Virus record (IMG/VR): IMGVR_UViG_3300029787_000182
Span: 1-33,508 of that record
DNA: 33,508 bases
DNA from: a virus
Direction: 5' to 3' (one strand)
Made by a program: the position numbers and the translations under genes. Shown piece by piece: positions 9,201-21,200 of the stretch. Below the pieces are notes generated by a model. The model saw only the letters and a list, made by a program, of their open reading frames with translations, ran no database searches and was not told the DNA's origin. Each line of letters starts with the position of its first letter. The first letter of the stretch is position 1.

Positions 9201-12200
9201 CCTGCCCAACTAATTGTGAATTTTTTTGAACATACCCAAAATATTTACCCTGTGCTTCCTCAGCCAATGCTTTTGTATCAACATTCAAAACTGTTGATGA
9301 TTGACTATAATTAGAAGATATTTCAGTTACACCTAAAGTATAAGGATTATTAAAATATGTTTCCGATGGACTATTATATTTTCCAGATTTATGGTTTGGT
9401 TGACATAATCTAAATTTCATAATTACATTACCCTCTTCATTGAGAGCATGAACCTCTTCTCCAATTTTGTATGCACCATTTGATCCATATGTAGAACCAT
9501 TTTTTGTTGGTGTTATTTCAAGTAATTTTGGAATTACATCAAATATTTTTTGCCCATCAAAGAATACATATGTTTGTACAAAATCTACAAATCCTTCTGA
9601 TATAAATTGAATATTTCTAGATCTGATAAAATCATCACGAGATGTTGAAACCAAATTATTTTGAATTTCAGTTTCAGTGTTGGATATTGTAATTCTTTCT
9701 CTTAAATCTTGTCCTGCAGGATTAAAAGTTTGTTGACCTAAACCGTTTATATTTACAGTTATAGCACCTCTTCCTGCTAAACGATTACCTAAATTTATGT
9801 TTTTTGTTTGAGTAGTTCCTGTTTGTTGTACATTACGATTCTCAAGTTGTATTGTTCTTGTCCATGTATCATCTTCAGGATCTAATTCTACCTCACCATA
9901 AAATACAGGTAGTTCGTAAGGATTAACATTTATAATTTCTGTTGCATATGGTTGTGAAATCCACTCAACTTCTTCATAGTTTAAAGTAACTACATTCCCT
10001 GTTTTTTTAACATTAGAATCAAATAATTGGAAATCTTCATTAAAATCTAATTCTGAACTAATAATATTTTGTGATGGTGTGATTCGAGAAGCTAATGTGT
10101 CTCTAGTTCTAAATGGTATCAACTCCTGTGACTCAGGATTTATTTGTATTAATGATTTATCAACATCTATAAAATTGTAATTTTTAAATGGATCTACAAA
10201 CAAACCACTTTTGAATCTATTCCTACCTTCTTCATCTTGAATTTGTAAAGTTTGAGCACTTACCTCTAAAAGAGATAGTGTGGTAGTTTCTTCTAAATTA
10301 GTAACTCTATCCTCAATATCACCAATATCTCTCATTGTAAATCTTCGATTATCAACAAAACTTAAGATTGCATCTTGAGTATTAAATAAGTACGATGGTA
10401 ATGTGACTGTTGCCAATTCCATTAATTCACCAATTTTAGTTGGTGCCTTTGGATCTAAACTTGATATTCCTTTTTCATATATAAATTCACCAAATTTGTT
10501 AAGATAAACTTTATCTATTCTTGGTAAATAATGCTCAAAATCAACTATAGAACTTTCATTTGGTGTAATGTAACGTAAAACAGCAGTTCCACTAAAATCT
10601 CTTGTAGAAAATTCAAATGGTGATCCTGTGTCAGAATCAGGATCATATACTGAAACTCTTGGTCTAAAATCAAGTGTATCTGTAGCTCTTATATTGGAAA
10701 ATCCAATATTAGGTATATCTTTTGAGAATCTTTCTTCATCATAACTTAACACTGTGAAAACATCACCATCATCAGAAGCAACAGAATAATAATCAAAAAC
10801 AACTAATAATTGAGCACTTGGTTCAGGAACATTTTGATTACGAACTAATTTTGAGTAATCATAATACTGATCTTTTTGCCCTTTATCTAAAGAATATGAA
10901 TTTGTTACATTTTTATATTTTCCAATTGTAATTGATTCTATGTTTGTTTTTATGTTTGACTCTTTAAATTCAACCAATTCACCTGTTTGAAATTTTCCAG
11001 ACGTTAAGTATATTATTTCTAATACATTATTGGTGGGAGAGGATACAATTCTTGCGACGGTATTGGTTTCTTTACTTATTAGATTTTCACCAATAATTGC
11101 ATTATTATGTACAGCAACAGTACTTATGAAAGTCAATTTATCCAATACTGGTGCAGATGTATTTGTAGATTCATAAACTGCCAAGAATTTGACTACATCT
11201 GGATAATTAAGAGATATTTCTTCATCTTGTACTCTTAAACCATATCTAGCATCAAATGTAAGTCCATCTGCAATTGAACCACCATTTCCTGCTGCAACAC
11301 TACCTGATTGTGCATTTTTTGATCTGGTTATATTAATCTTTTTACTTCGATTATAAGTTTTTAATTTTGATTTAATTTTTGTTTTAGTAAGAGTTACATT
11401 TAATGTTTTATTATTATTACCAGTTACATCAAACACAGAAATTTGATCACTTCCATATGAAAAAGAATCATTTGAAATTGTGAGAGGAGCACCATCAGAT
11501 GTGGTAAACATTGAATATCTTTCTTGATCAAAAGTTTCAAATATCACATCAGACACATCTGTAATATCACTATCTGCAATTGTTACTGAATTACCAGATG
11601 CAACTTTAGAAACTTGTTTTGTGATTTTTAATGTAGAATCTGATAAATTAATATCTGCTATATTACTGTTTGGTAAAGGTACGAACAAAGATCCTGTTCC
11701 CTCTATAAACGGTGCACCAATAAACATTGGAACTGATATTGAATTACCAGTAGCAAGAGCACCTTCATATACACCAGCAACTCCTGTAGTTATTGCCTGA
11801 AGTGTTAAATTAGTTCCACCAGCACCAACAGATGCAACTTTGTTATAAGTTTCTGTTGTAAATCCTGGTTTTGCATATCTAACAACAGATCCAACCTTCA
11901 TGCCTGTAAATACGTTACCTGGTGCGGTAACAGTAGCACCATCAATAACTACATTAACTATGTTATTTGGCAGTCTGAATCTCTCTAATACGGCATCTGC
12001 CTTTAATTTGGCACCGTCACCCACAGATTTGATATCTTGTGCTGTATATCCAGTTGCGATTCCAATTGTTCTTGGAAAATCAACACCATTTATTTGTATC
12101 TGTTCACCGACATTAAATGATCCTGAAGTTTCATTCAATGAAATAACTGTTGAATTACCACCAGCACCAACGGCAAATCCACTTGCCCCACTACTTTTTC

Positions 12201-13641
12201 CTTTTACAAATGAACCTTTTGGTAATTGAGTATTACTTACTGCTTGATTTAAAACTAAATCTGTATTTGTTTGAGCATCAAACAATCTTAATTCCCATCT
12301 TGTAGAACCAGTTCCGTCATAAGCAGCATCTTCTAAATTAAAGGCATAAACTCGTGCACTACCAATATTAGTTCCAGTAGAGCTAAAGTTATCAAATAAT
12401 TTTACTGTGCTTCCTTGAACTGCAATACCTTGTGTGACATTATTCAACTTTAAAATATTTCCCATCTCAAAACCAACACCAATATCACTTCTAATCCCAA
12501 CATCTCTTGGTTTATCAACATCTACAATTGTCGTTCCTGCTTTTTCAATATCATATCCCCTTACATATGCTTCTCCAGAAGATATTTTTAAACACATCAA
12601 ATCATCTGATGGTGTGTTTTCTTGATCTGTGGTATCACTTTCAAAAAATAATCCACCATTTCCTAAGTTATCATTTAATGAATTAAACAAATTCATTTTA
12701 AATGGTTCGACGCTGTAATCACCAGACTCTTCGTAAGTTCTTTCTGCAATCCAATCACGAATTTTGTTGTACTCACTCTTTGGTTGTATTATTTTTAGTA
12801 TGCCATCATCAAGTCTTAATAACTCAATAAAATTAGTATCATTTTTATCAGTTAATAATTTTTTAGTTAATATTAATTCTATGCTAAGTCTATCAGCACC
12901 TGGTGCTGCAAAATTAGTAAATCCTTTTGCATTATCAAATAAGGAATTATCTTCTTTTGCATCTACAATTAATTCATTAATCTGCAATCCAACTCTATAT
13001 TTTGGATTATTTGAATAATGATCTAATATAATTGTTTGATCGGAAACATTAACAAAAAATCCCCTTACATAATATACTCCCTCAGAAATAAATGCAGCAG
13101 ATCCAATGGCAGTTGCATCTTCAGAAACTAGTGATGCAAATGGAGTATTAGCATTAATTGTAGTATTACCATATACCACAGATTCGGTTGCACTTAATGT
13201 CTCCCCATCCACAAAGGCAGTATATTGTAAATTGTTATCAGCACTTAAGTAAGTTACATATAAAGTTATATTTTCTACATCACCACCATCTGGAAGAGAA
13301 ACAAATTTTATAACTGCTTCAATTCCTGATTCTGATCCAACTATTCTCTTTCCGATAAAATTATCAATGTATACTGATATATCAATATTGAAATTAGTGC
13401 TATTTAACTTTACTGCATTATATTGTGTATCATATGCAATTCCACCAGGTATTACAACTGAACCTTCTTTAAATATATGATCACCAAATTTTTCAATTTG
13501 ATTCTGTAATATTGATTGTTCCTGTGTTAATTCTCTTGCCTGTACTGGAAAACCAGGTTTGTAAAGAATCCTATGAAAATTTTTCTGATTATCAAAATCA
13601 TCATAATATGGACTTGTATTTAAATTAATTTTTTGTGACAT
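6298..13641 (-). CDS. giant DUF4815 baseplate/fibre protein (gp10 position)
   Basis: A 2447-aa virion protein. The N-terminus has NTSPYYDDFDNQKNFHRILY, KPGFPVQARELTQEQSILQN and HIFKEGSVVIPGG, the signature of DUF4815 proteins of marine myoviruses. Near residue 1100 is a heptad-like segment (GDIEDRVTNLEETTTLSLLE) followed by a conserved FKSGLFVDPFKNYNFIDVD. About residues 1570-1780 hold HDDPLAQTFTVGG and PEPIYLEPGNSYAFVLVAP, resembling a carbohydrate-binding-like sandwich. Later come GSGY-like modules (GGTNYVSDSD, GNGYQVGDVV) and a GSEIIGYESVG...NSQRGVDGT module. It follows gp8, where T4 has genes 9 and 10, so a peripheral baseplate or fibre-anchoring role is likely. Its start lies 5 bases after the gp8 stop, and its end overlaps the 68-aa gene. 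Confidence 0.85.
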   Translation of the reverse strand: MSQKINLNTSPYYDDFDNQKNFHRILYKPGFPVQARELTQEQSILQNQIEKFGDHIFKEGSVVIPGGIAYDTQYNAVKLNSTNFNIDISVYIDNFIGKRIVGSESGIEAVIKFVSLPDGGDVENITLYVTYLSADNNLQYTAFVDGETLSATESVVYGNTTINANTPFASLVSEDATAIGSAAFISEGVYYVRGFFVNVSDQTIILDHYSNNPKYRVGLQINELIVDAKEDNSLFDNAKGFTNFAAPGADRLSIELILTKKLLTDKNDTNFIELLRLDDGILKIIQPKSEYNKIRDWIAERTYEESGDYSVEPFKMNLFNSLNDNLGNGGLFFESDTTDQENTPSDDLMCLKISSGEAYVRGYDIEKAGTTIVDVDKPRDVGIRSDIGVGFEMGNILKLNNVTQGIAVQGSTVKLFDNFSSTGTNIGSARVYAFNLEDAAYDGTGSTRWELRLFDAQTNTDLVLNQAVSNTQLPKGSFVKGKSSGASGFAVGAGGNSTVISLNETSGSFNVGEQIQINGVDFPRTIGIATGYTAQDIKSVGDGAKLKADAVLERFRLPNNIVNVVIDGATVTAPGNVFTGMKVGSVVRYAKPGFTTETYNKVASVGAGGTNLTLQAITTGVAGVYEGALATGNSISVPMFIGAPFIEGTGSLFVPLPNSNIADINLSDSTLKITKQVSKVASGNSVTIADSDITDVSDVIFETFDQERYSMFTTSDGAPLTISNDSFSYGSDQISVFDVTGNNNKTLNVTLTKTKIKSKLKTYNRSKKINITRSKNAQSGSVAAGNGGSIADGLTFDARYGLRVQDEEISLNYPDVVKFLAVYESTNTSAPVLDKLTFISTVAVHNNAIIGENLISKETNTVARIVSSPTNNVLEIIYLTSGKFQTGELVEFKESNIKTNIESITIGKYKNVTNSYSLDKGQKDQYYDYSKLVRNQNVPEPSAQLLVVFDYYSVASDDGDVFTVLSYDEERFSKDIPNIGFSNIRATDTLDFRPRVSVYDPDSDTGSPFEFSTRDFSGTAVLRYITPNESSIVDFEHYLPRIDKVYLNKFGEFIYEKGISSLDPKAPTKIGELMELATVTLPSYLFNTQDAILSFVDNRRFTMRDIGDIEDRVTNLEETTTLSLLEVSAQTLQIQDEEGRNRFKSGLFVDPFKNYNFIDVDKSLIQINPESQELIPFRTRDTLASRITPSQNIISSELDFNEDFQLFDSNVKKTGNVVTLNYEEVEWISQPYATEIINVNPYELPVFYGEVELDPEDDTWTRTIQLENRNVQQTGTTQTKNINLGNRLAGRGAITVNINGLGQQTFNPAGQDLRERITISNTETEIQNNLVSTSRDDFIRSRNIQFISEGFVDFVQTYVFFDGQKIFDVIPKLLEITPTKNGSTYGSNGAYKIGEEVHALNEEGNVIMKFRLCQPNHKSGKYNSPSETYFNNPYTLGVTEISSNYSQSSTVLNVDTKALAEEAQGKYFGYVQKNSQLVGQESGATSYVKDLRLITDAYGDVLGSCFIRDPHNQPAPPVKIQSGVKNFKVTTSPTNENVEPTQKFGLVYGETKYSAFGTIEEFQNTVTVTTNTTNFEITGRRGRKVHDDPLAQTFTVGGNVLAPSAKDANKDLNGVFITSVEVYFATVDTVANAPIRCEIRSTIADARPSTTIIGRSKTLKPKGTDANGNEVVLIESDSEQASKATKFTFPEPIYLEPGNSYAFVLVAPRSVAYNVWTGRHGSVAVNPSTITGADPGSSILYTTQYGAGAIFKSQNGALWTEDQHQDITFKLYKAKFTSQSGSVFFNNPDLDESNGYGTGLINNPLFTLSKTGSIGITTNQDTTINNFLTAGRKICGGQDTSTAVITGVGCSALTVSVTKGGTNYVSDSDVETFAVTGKGSGLRLNMTASNGAVSSINGTFVAKGNGYQVGDVVGIVTSSAGNQGNGAEITIASINGIDTLFLNNIQADNTSNGFQDGTQIKYFNDAGTAVAMGATGEIRANGVTFDGGLHAGNVMFVDQFNHGMYSTSNKVKISDIESDIEPTVINAQLSKTETSVISVASTSQFTNFEGIAVGAANTGYVKVGSEIIGYESVGTGVLNIGNSQRGVDGTIVIDHTPNSIIRKHEISGVSIRRLETTDGTSLSLTTPIDLDDYHVTFNRATNGKKRDVDTATAPQLSFTNDAFLGGSHVKATQNILYSAIVPRYDVLTPTGVNGSTTGIEASIRTVSGTSVSGNETSFIDGGFQNIQINNINSFDKVKLVASKTNENQYLSNLPSNKSFTTILNLNSNDENISPMVRLTSGSETEFINHRISRPISLDAYDVDGRVNSLTDDPHYAIYISNIVLLKKPATSIKVLLSAFRPESSDFRVLYKLIRSDSSEIEQSFELFPGFKNSTKTDNDGFVVTDESKNDGRSDVIVTPSVNNEFKEYQFTADNLPEFTGFSIKIVMSGTNQAQPPRIKELRAIAVK

Positions 13642-13646
13642 TTTCT

Positions 13647-15206
13647 TTAGAATTCCAGAATAATTTTAACGTCTTCTTTTTGTCTGATGTTTCTTTCAAC
13701 TTTTGTTCGATTATCGATGTAAATTACATCACCAGTCTTTTTATTTATTTCTGGATTAGCTAAACCATTTGTAAACTGAACACCTAAATTAGTCTGTTTA
13801 CTACCAATTATAGTTGTAATTCCAGAAAAGTTTTCAATAGTAGAGTCAAATGAAACTGCTCCACCTTGACCAAAAATTTTATCACCAGATCCGTCTGTGT
13901 TCTCAAAAGATAATACTTTTGATCTTGTAGTTATATTTGTAAAATCAGTATTATCAAAAGAAGTTGGATTCAAATAAGAACTTCTATCTTGAATATATTT
14001 CAAAACTTTAGTATCTTTGTCATATGATGATACAATTCCCTTTGCAATACCACCAGTAACAGATTGTGTAATACCAATACCAATTAAAGCATTAAAATCT
14101 GTGCTTGCATCTATTGCATCATTTAATTTAATAGAAAATGAAGATGAAAACTGTGAAGTAGTTAATATACCAGAATTTGTAAAGTTTTTTGGATTTTTAA
14201 TGATTCCTACTTGACCAAAATGAGTATCTGTAGGAAAATCTTTTGTCGAATCATCAAAACGTGAATAAACTAAAACTTTATCAGCACCTAACTCAGTATA
14301 GATATCGAATCCGTGACCTTTAGATGGTGGAATTATCGGTATTAATTTTGCACGAGTTGATGGTGTGCCAAGATCTATTAAATCTACCATTCCAAATGTA
14401 TATCCAGAACCACCAGCAGTAACAATTACATCAGTAATCACACCACCAGTAACAGTTACTAATGCCTTTGCACCACTACCATCACCAAGTATATTACAAA
14501 CTGTGCTTTGATCCGTATAACCAGTTCCACCAGTTTCAATATATACTTTTCTTATTTGATTTTTATTGATATCAGAATCTCCTGCTTCTCTGATTGACTG
14601 TATTTGTGAATCAGTAGTTGTTGACCAATCATTTGGTAAAACAATATATTCAGTTGAATCAAATTTAACGACATCACTTGGGGAAACTGTAAACAAATAT
14701 TTCCACACATAAGGATCTTGTGTACCAGCTGTGGATGGTTCTAAATCTGTAAATGTTGGTTCATCTAGTGAATCAACACCTTTAGGAGTATCACCAGTAC
14801 CACCATTACTTAAACAAATGTAAACTTTAAACTCAGATGTTATTACATAATAATTCGTTTTATATAAACTTCCAGTTTGTGAGTTTGGTGCTTTATTTGC
14901 CTCTTCACTATAATCATGACGATATATATCGTACTTTGTGTTAGCTGCCCAACTATGTTTTTTTACTACTCTTCTTATATTTGAAGAATTTATTTTTTTT
15001 CCGAATAGTGAAGTATCTCTGTAGTGTGTTAGATATTGTTGATTATCGACTGGATTAGATGGCCAAGATGTTGTTCTACCAAAACCAGCTACTGCTGGAT
15101 TAGGCAATCCTAAAAATACATAGTAAGAATTATTAGAGTCTAAAACAGAATCTACAAAATTACCTGCGTTTGCTATTCTAAATTGATCTGTTACTACCGC
15201 TGGCAT
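13647..15206 (-). CDS. gp8: baseplate wedge protein gp8
   Basis: A 519-aa protein against 334 aa in T4. gp8 is a dimeric wedge component that bridges gp7, gp6 and gp10. Family signs are the start VVTDQFRIANAGNFVDS, YYVFLGLPNP, SLFGKKINSSNIRRVV and above all DPYVWKYLFTVSPSDVVKF (residues 164-182) with TEYIVLPNDW. At about residues 215-280 are two GSGY-type modules (ETGGTGYTDQS, TAGGSGYTFGM) like those in gp14 and the giants, which accounts for part of the extra length. A perfect late promoter TATAAATA lies 18 bases before the ATG; the Shine-Dalgarno sequence is weak. This gene therefore probably heads its own late transcript covering the DUF4815 giant and beyond. Confidence 0.9.
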   Translation of the reverse strand: MPAVVTDQFRIANAGNFVDSVLDSNNSYYVFLGLPNPAVAGFGRTTSWPSNPVDNQQYLTHYRDTSLFGKKINSSNIRRVVKKHSWAANTKYDIYRHDYSEEANKAPNSQTGSLYKTNYYVITSEFKVYICLSNGGTGDTPKGVDSLDEPTFTDLEPSTAGTQDPYVWKYLFTVSPSDVVKFDSTEYIVLPNDWSTTTDSQIQSIREAGDSDINKNQIRKVYIETGGTGYTDQSTVCNILGDGSGAKALVTVTGGVITDVIVTAGGSGYTFGMVDLIDLGTPSTRAKLIPIIPPSKGHGFDIYTELGADKVLVYSRFDDSTKDFPTDTHFGQVGIIKNPKNFTNSGILTTSQFSSSFSIKLNDAIDASTDFNALIGIGITQSVTGGIAKGIVSSYDKDTKVLKYIQDRSSYLNPTSFDNTDFTNITTRSKVLSFENTDGSGDKIFGQGGAVSFDSTIENFSGITTIIGSKQTNLGVQFTNGLANPEINKKTGDVIYIDNRTKVERNIRQKEDVKIILEF

Positions 15207-15223
15207 ATTAATAGTTTTTTAGA

Positions 15224-15231
15224 TATTTATA
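15224..15231 (-). promoter_or_regulatory. T4-type late promoter upstream of gp8
   Basis: The minus strand reads TATAAATA, an exact match to the T4 late promoter core recognised by the gp55-gp33-gp45 system. It lies in the 43-base gap between the giant gene and gp8, 18 bases before the gp8 ATG. The same 18-base spacing is found for gp25. Confidence 0.75.
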
Positions 15232-15249
15232 CATAATATTTAACATTAA

Positions 15250-18200
15250 TTAATTAGGTGTCAATAATCCACCAGATTTATTGAATGTATCGTTACCACC
15301 AGTCCTCTTAAGTGTTGGGAATGTTGATAATCCAGCATCAATAGTTAATCCTGTAACTCCTATTGATACAGGTGATGATGATCTTGTAAACCCACTTATT
15401 TTTGCTATGGAATACTTTCCAACTGGTTCCGTCGCAAATCCAACAGCACTTAATCCAGTAGTGGATGTGTTAGATTTTATTAAACAAGTAACAACTCCAA
15501 CACTACCATCACTTGTGAATGATGCAACGGTGTATACATTATCTATGAATGTTGTTCCAATACCCACAGTATCTGTATCGGTGCCACTATTACTTATAGA
15601 TATAAGTCCCGAACCAATAGAAGTATCAAAGATATAAATCGGATCCCCAACATTTATTGGATTAAAGTTTGCACCATCTCTATTAAGGGTAAACTTCAAT
15701 CCTAATTTATTTGATAAGGTTGTTGTTCCGATTCCTGTAATCAAACCAGTGCTTTCCAAAATAGTTAACCCTGAAGTTGTTAAATTTTCAAAGGTGCTTG
15801 ATTCTATAGGACTCTCTATTAAAACTTGAGGTGCGATGGTATATCCTAAACCTGGATTTGTAATTTGTATATCATATAAAAAATCACCTCCCAAGACTGC
15901 AGTAGCAGTTGCTGTTGTTCCTACACCAACACCAATACTTGGTGGAGCAGAAATAGAAACTGTTGGGGCTGATGCATACCCAGAACCAACGTTAGTTATT
16001 GTAATTCCACTTACTGTTCCTGAAGAAACAGTTGCAGTTGCAGATGCATTTACAGAGTCAGTTTTGTTTAAATTAGTAATTAATGCATTTATCAACACTG
16101 TTCCTTCATCTTCATAATTGAATAAATCTGCATTATCTGTAAATAACACTGTATCTGTAGTAGAAACATCATCAATTATTTTTGCAATCGGTATTATTAT
16201 AGGTTCTAATTCAGACCTTTTCTTAGAAATTACAACTTTATTAATAGTAACATCATTTTTTTGTTTAATAAGTGTTAAAGGTCTTGAAATTGTTTCACTA
16301 ATACCTTGATTTCGATATACATTTGTATCTAAAACAGTTGATGTAGTAATACCTGTTATAGTTCGTTCATCTTGTTGCAATATTTGATTACCAGATTCGA
16401 TTCTTACCTCATCACCTGTTTTTATGTTTGAGTCATCCCCATCACGAATTAACGAGTCTACCCCACCTGTTCCCCTATAAAAGAGAATACTAACATCATC
16501 AGCATCATTTTTACCCACTCCAGATTCACCAGATGGTGCTACACTAAAGTTTATAGAAGTTCCACCATTTATGGTATATGCTTTAAGTGGTTCTTGAATG
16601 ATGCCATTTATAGTGACTAGGAATATATTTTCTATTTCAACACTTTCAGATAGTGTATTACCTGCCTCTACACTAATCAATTCATTATTAAAGTTAAGTG
16701 GAAACTTAGTTCTTGTTCCATTTTGAAGTGATTTAATAGAATCAATGTAATCAAATTCACCAAACTGCCACATTGCAAATCTATCCTTATAAACTTGATC
16801 GATACTTAGAGTTGATTTAGTTTGAAGAGATCCCATACCCTTTGCAGTCACTAAACCTACTGCTTCAACAACATCACCTTTTCTGAATCCATACCCAGAA
16901 TTTACAATTTCATATCTTGAAATTTCAAACATTGTTGAACCTATTCCAGTAGTTGCACTTGCACTTACTATTGCATTCACCCTCAAATTATTTCCAGTGT
17001 CAGTTGTAGTACCAATACCAAATCTTGAAATACCAGTTACTGACAAATTGGAGTATGATGGTTCAGATACAAATACTTCAGGATCTTTATAATTTGATCC
17101 TGCTGATGCAATTGTAAATATTGCTGTTCCACCAACACCTGCAGTTGCAGTTATTTGTGCACCACTTCCAACATTGACACCAACATCCACACTGAATACA
17201 TCAGGAGTTAATACATCGACCACTGTATTGATACCAGCAACTGGATCAGTTGATCTTGGATATGGATGAACTGTTTTGAAATTATCCCTTGCACATGTGA
17301 ATCTAATTGAACCAGTTTTAATTCCAACCAGATCATTATCACTCATACCATGATTTGGAGAGGTAATAACTAAAACACCTGTTGTGGGGTTATATTCGGC
17401 ATTAGTTGCAGTAATATCACCACCAGTATTTTTATCAATACCATTCACATCAGCAGACACAAAACGATGCTCATATCCAAAATCTTCAACAGTTACTCCG
17501 ATGGACACTATTCCATTATATCCAGATCCAAATGTTAAATTACTAAAATATGGATAAGCATTACCTGATCCAACATAAGCATGAGGAATTGTGCTAACAC
17601 CAATGTTAACACCAAATATATTTGTTGCTGCTATTGATACGACAGGGAATTTATCTCCTATTGAACCATCAGGGAAGATAGTTGTTGTAACTCCAGCGTG
17701 AGGAGCAGCACAAGCAAATTCTAAACCTCCAAGTAATACCACCTCATTTGAATTTTTAAATTTATGTTCGTTAACAGTTTTGACTGTCATTATACCTGTC
17801 ACTTCATTATAAGTAGCAGTTTGAATTCCTAATGCAGATCCACTATATGCGACTCCAACAACGTTTGTTATCTGTCCTGATGCATTTATAGATGCCTTCA
17901 CTTTTGCACCTACCAGAGGAGCATAACCTAATCCTGTAACAGTTGATCCAAATGATATAGGGATACCACCTCTTGGTAGATCGTTAAAGTTAATGTTATT
18001 ATTTGAAATGAATGGAGATCCATCAGATGATGTTATTCCAGAAAATACAACACTTGTAACTCCTGTGGCACCACTACCACTTTCAATAATTTTGAAGTTC
18101 TTGCTTGGGTTGAATTCTGTCGATGGTGATTGGAAAATACCATTTATGAATAAAACACCATTTCCTCCACTTACTCCAATTCCAATTGTATTAGCTCCTC

Positions 18201-21200
18201 CAACTTTTAAAGTAAATGATGATTTTATTCCTGTAAAGCTATCCGAAATATCATCATATATTATATTACTAGTATAATCATTTCTCAAATAAACTCTTCC
18301 ATTAAAGGATGATCTTGGAAAATCTAAATTACTATCATCCTTTACTCTGTTGGGATTACCTCTAGGTGGATCACTCAAAAATAATTTGCTACCAACTATA
18401 TTGTAAGTTCCAACAAATCTTTTAACTGTGGCACCACCACTATGAGTAGAATTAGCAGTTCCTACAAATCCTCTCTCAACTTCAACTACATTAAATGTTC
18501 CTCCTGTTCCGACAGGACTTCCACTAGTTGTTGCAACCCCCACATTTATGACTTTTAAGAATTCATTATTTATTTTTAAGATATCACTCACTGAGATTGA
18601 AGATATCCCACTCAAATTAATGATACTTGTGGTCAATCCAACATTATTATCTACTGAATAAGTTACATTAGTGTCAATTAAGGGAGATTGTACAACATCA
18701 TCAATTGAAATAAGTGCTTTCTCATTTGTTTTCCCCATTGTAAATTCATGAACATTTCCCTCACCCACACTCATGAATGTGACTGCTGCACCCGATCTTG
18801 TAGTTGATATGAAGAATGAGTTTTTATCAACAGTTTTTGCAAATACAGTTGAGGGAAGAATATCAACAGCAGATCCATTTTTATATTGTATAGCAGTCGA
18901 ACCAACACCAACAAATGAGGATTTAGGGATATAAGATAACTCTTCATTCTCTCTAAAGAAATGATTTGATATTGTGAATTTACCAGTTGATAAATTCAAT
19001 ACAGAAGAATTTGAAGGATTAAATGACTTTGTAAAAATTGGTGTGGAGTTAATATTCAAATCAAACTCTGTTTTTCTAACTCTAACTCCCTCTAAAGCAT
19101 TGTATTCTTTTACTTCATTAGTTTCTTTTATACCACCATATACCAAATCTAAAGGTGTGTTAATTTTGTCCAATGCATTATAAAAACAATGATTTAATGA
19201 AACAACAGTAGATATACCACTTGAATTATCTGGATGAAATTTTAGTTCAAAAATATTTGATGTATAAGACGCACTAAATGTTCCCAACCCTAATGATGGA
19301 TCATATTCTGAATTATAATTTTTGGTAATTGATAATGAACCAGATCGTTGAACATATGCATCTGTTCCATCATGTATAGCTAGAACTTCATGTAGAGCCT
19401 TTGATGATCCTATACTAACTTCAACGACTGATTTTATTGAATTAAATAATTGTGAATTCAAACTAATGATTGTTGAAATACCTGTATTTGTTGATGATAG
19501 TCCTGAATATAATGTTGTTCTTTCAGATTCATCTAATTGACCATTTGCCTTAAATCTATAAGTTCCGTTGGTAACTCCAGTTGTGCCGATACCAATCACT
19601 TTTGCTTTTAATTTAATATTATTAGAACCTGTTAGATTATTTTCAAAAGTTAAATTTAAGTTATTATTAGATATTGTAGCAGTGATAATTCCTATTTGGT
19701 TGGTAGATAATTGATTTGTTTCAGTGTCTATGAATGCTTGTGCAATAAATGAATCATTACTACTATGAGAGACAAAAGTCTCTACTAAATTCATTTCATT
19801 AGTATTAGTATTGATTACATTTACTAATGCATGTATTGATTCAAATTCATTTGTGGGAACTGAAATAATATTTGTTGTAACACCTACTTGAATTGTTTTT
19901 ATGACAGATGTTAAATTAATTGGTCCTATTGATGTTGTTCCAACACCAATGACAGAACTTGTAAAATTAGATGAGAATAATTTCAAATCATAATCAATAT
20001 CGGAATTTGTATCTGAAGATGGTGAAAATCTAAATGTTTCAATTAACGTATTATTATCTTCAAATAATTTAAAATCAGCAAAATTATTTTCCTTTGAATT
20101 TGTAAATCCAATACCCGAATTTATCAATCTACCTTTCTCAAGAAGAATATTAGTATCACCATTACTCAATACTATAAAATCTGAAAATTGTATTCTATTA
20201 ACTTGAGTGGAATTACTTTCAGTACGAATTAAAATATTATTGAATAATTCATTTTCATTTGGATCAAATTGTAATAAAGTTAGAAAATCGTCAGGATCTC
20301 CTTCTAGGTTAGAAAATTCTTGATTTATATTATCAATCACAAGAACATCATTTGTATCACAACTAATATAATTAGATAATCGAATATTATCAAAAACGAT
20401 CTTTCTAGTCACATTATCATCAGTTACTTCATCGTCTCTTACTGTGTCAATATTTCTTAATTCATCTACCCTTCTTTCATCAATCATATCTAAGGTAATT
20501 GATACTTCAGTTGAAGATCCTATGGATATGGTAGATGTAGAAGTTATTCCAGTGTCAGCAAAATTTTTAGTTCCACTTGCATGTAATAAATTATTAACAG
20601 GTGTTATGATATTTCTCCATTCCAAAGGACTTTGAACAGAGTATGACATGTTTTGATAATAATCATTATCAGGTATGACCTGAAAATCTTCGTTTAACTT
20701 TCCAATGTTATCATTCCACCCAATCCTCTTTGAAATAGAAAAATTAGTTTTTAATCTTCCTTTATTTTCTATAATTTTAGAAACTGTGGATTGACTACCT
20801 GAATTTTTTCCTGATATTATATCACCCACATTTAAATCATCTGTACCAAATATTTTTAACTTACTATTAGAAATTTTTAATACTTTTAAATCTGTATTTT
20901 TATTATTGACTCTTAATGATTCATCTATATCAAACAAAGATTGATTTTGTGTTACAAAGAATTTAGGATAATCTGCTTCATTTATGATATTTGCAAAAGT
21001 TGTCACGATTGTTTTTGCAGTACCTGTATTGGTTGTTCCAAACTCAGAAACATCAATAGTAACTTCCGCAAATCCTGATACATTTGGGTTGAATCCACTA
21101 ACTTTTAATAAATTAAATCCATAATCTTTAGAATTGAATCCAGAACCAACTCCAGAAATTTTTTCTATACCCTCTATGAAAACTCTATCATTAACCGCAA

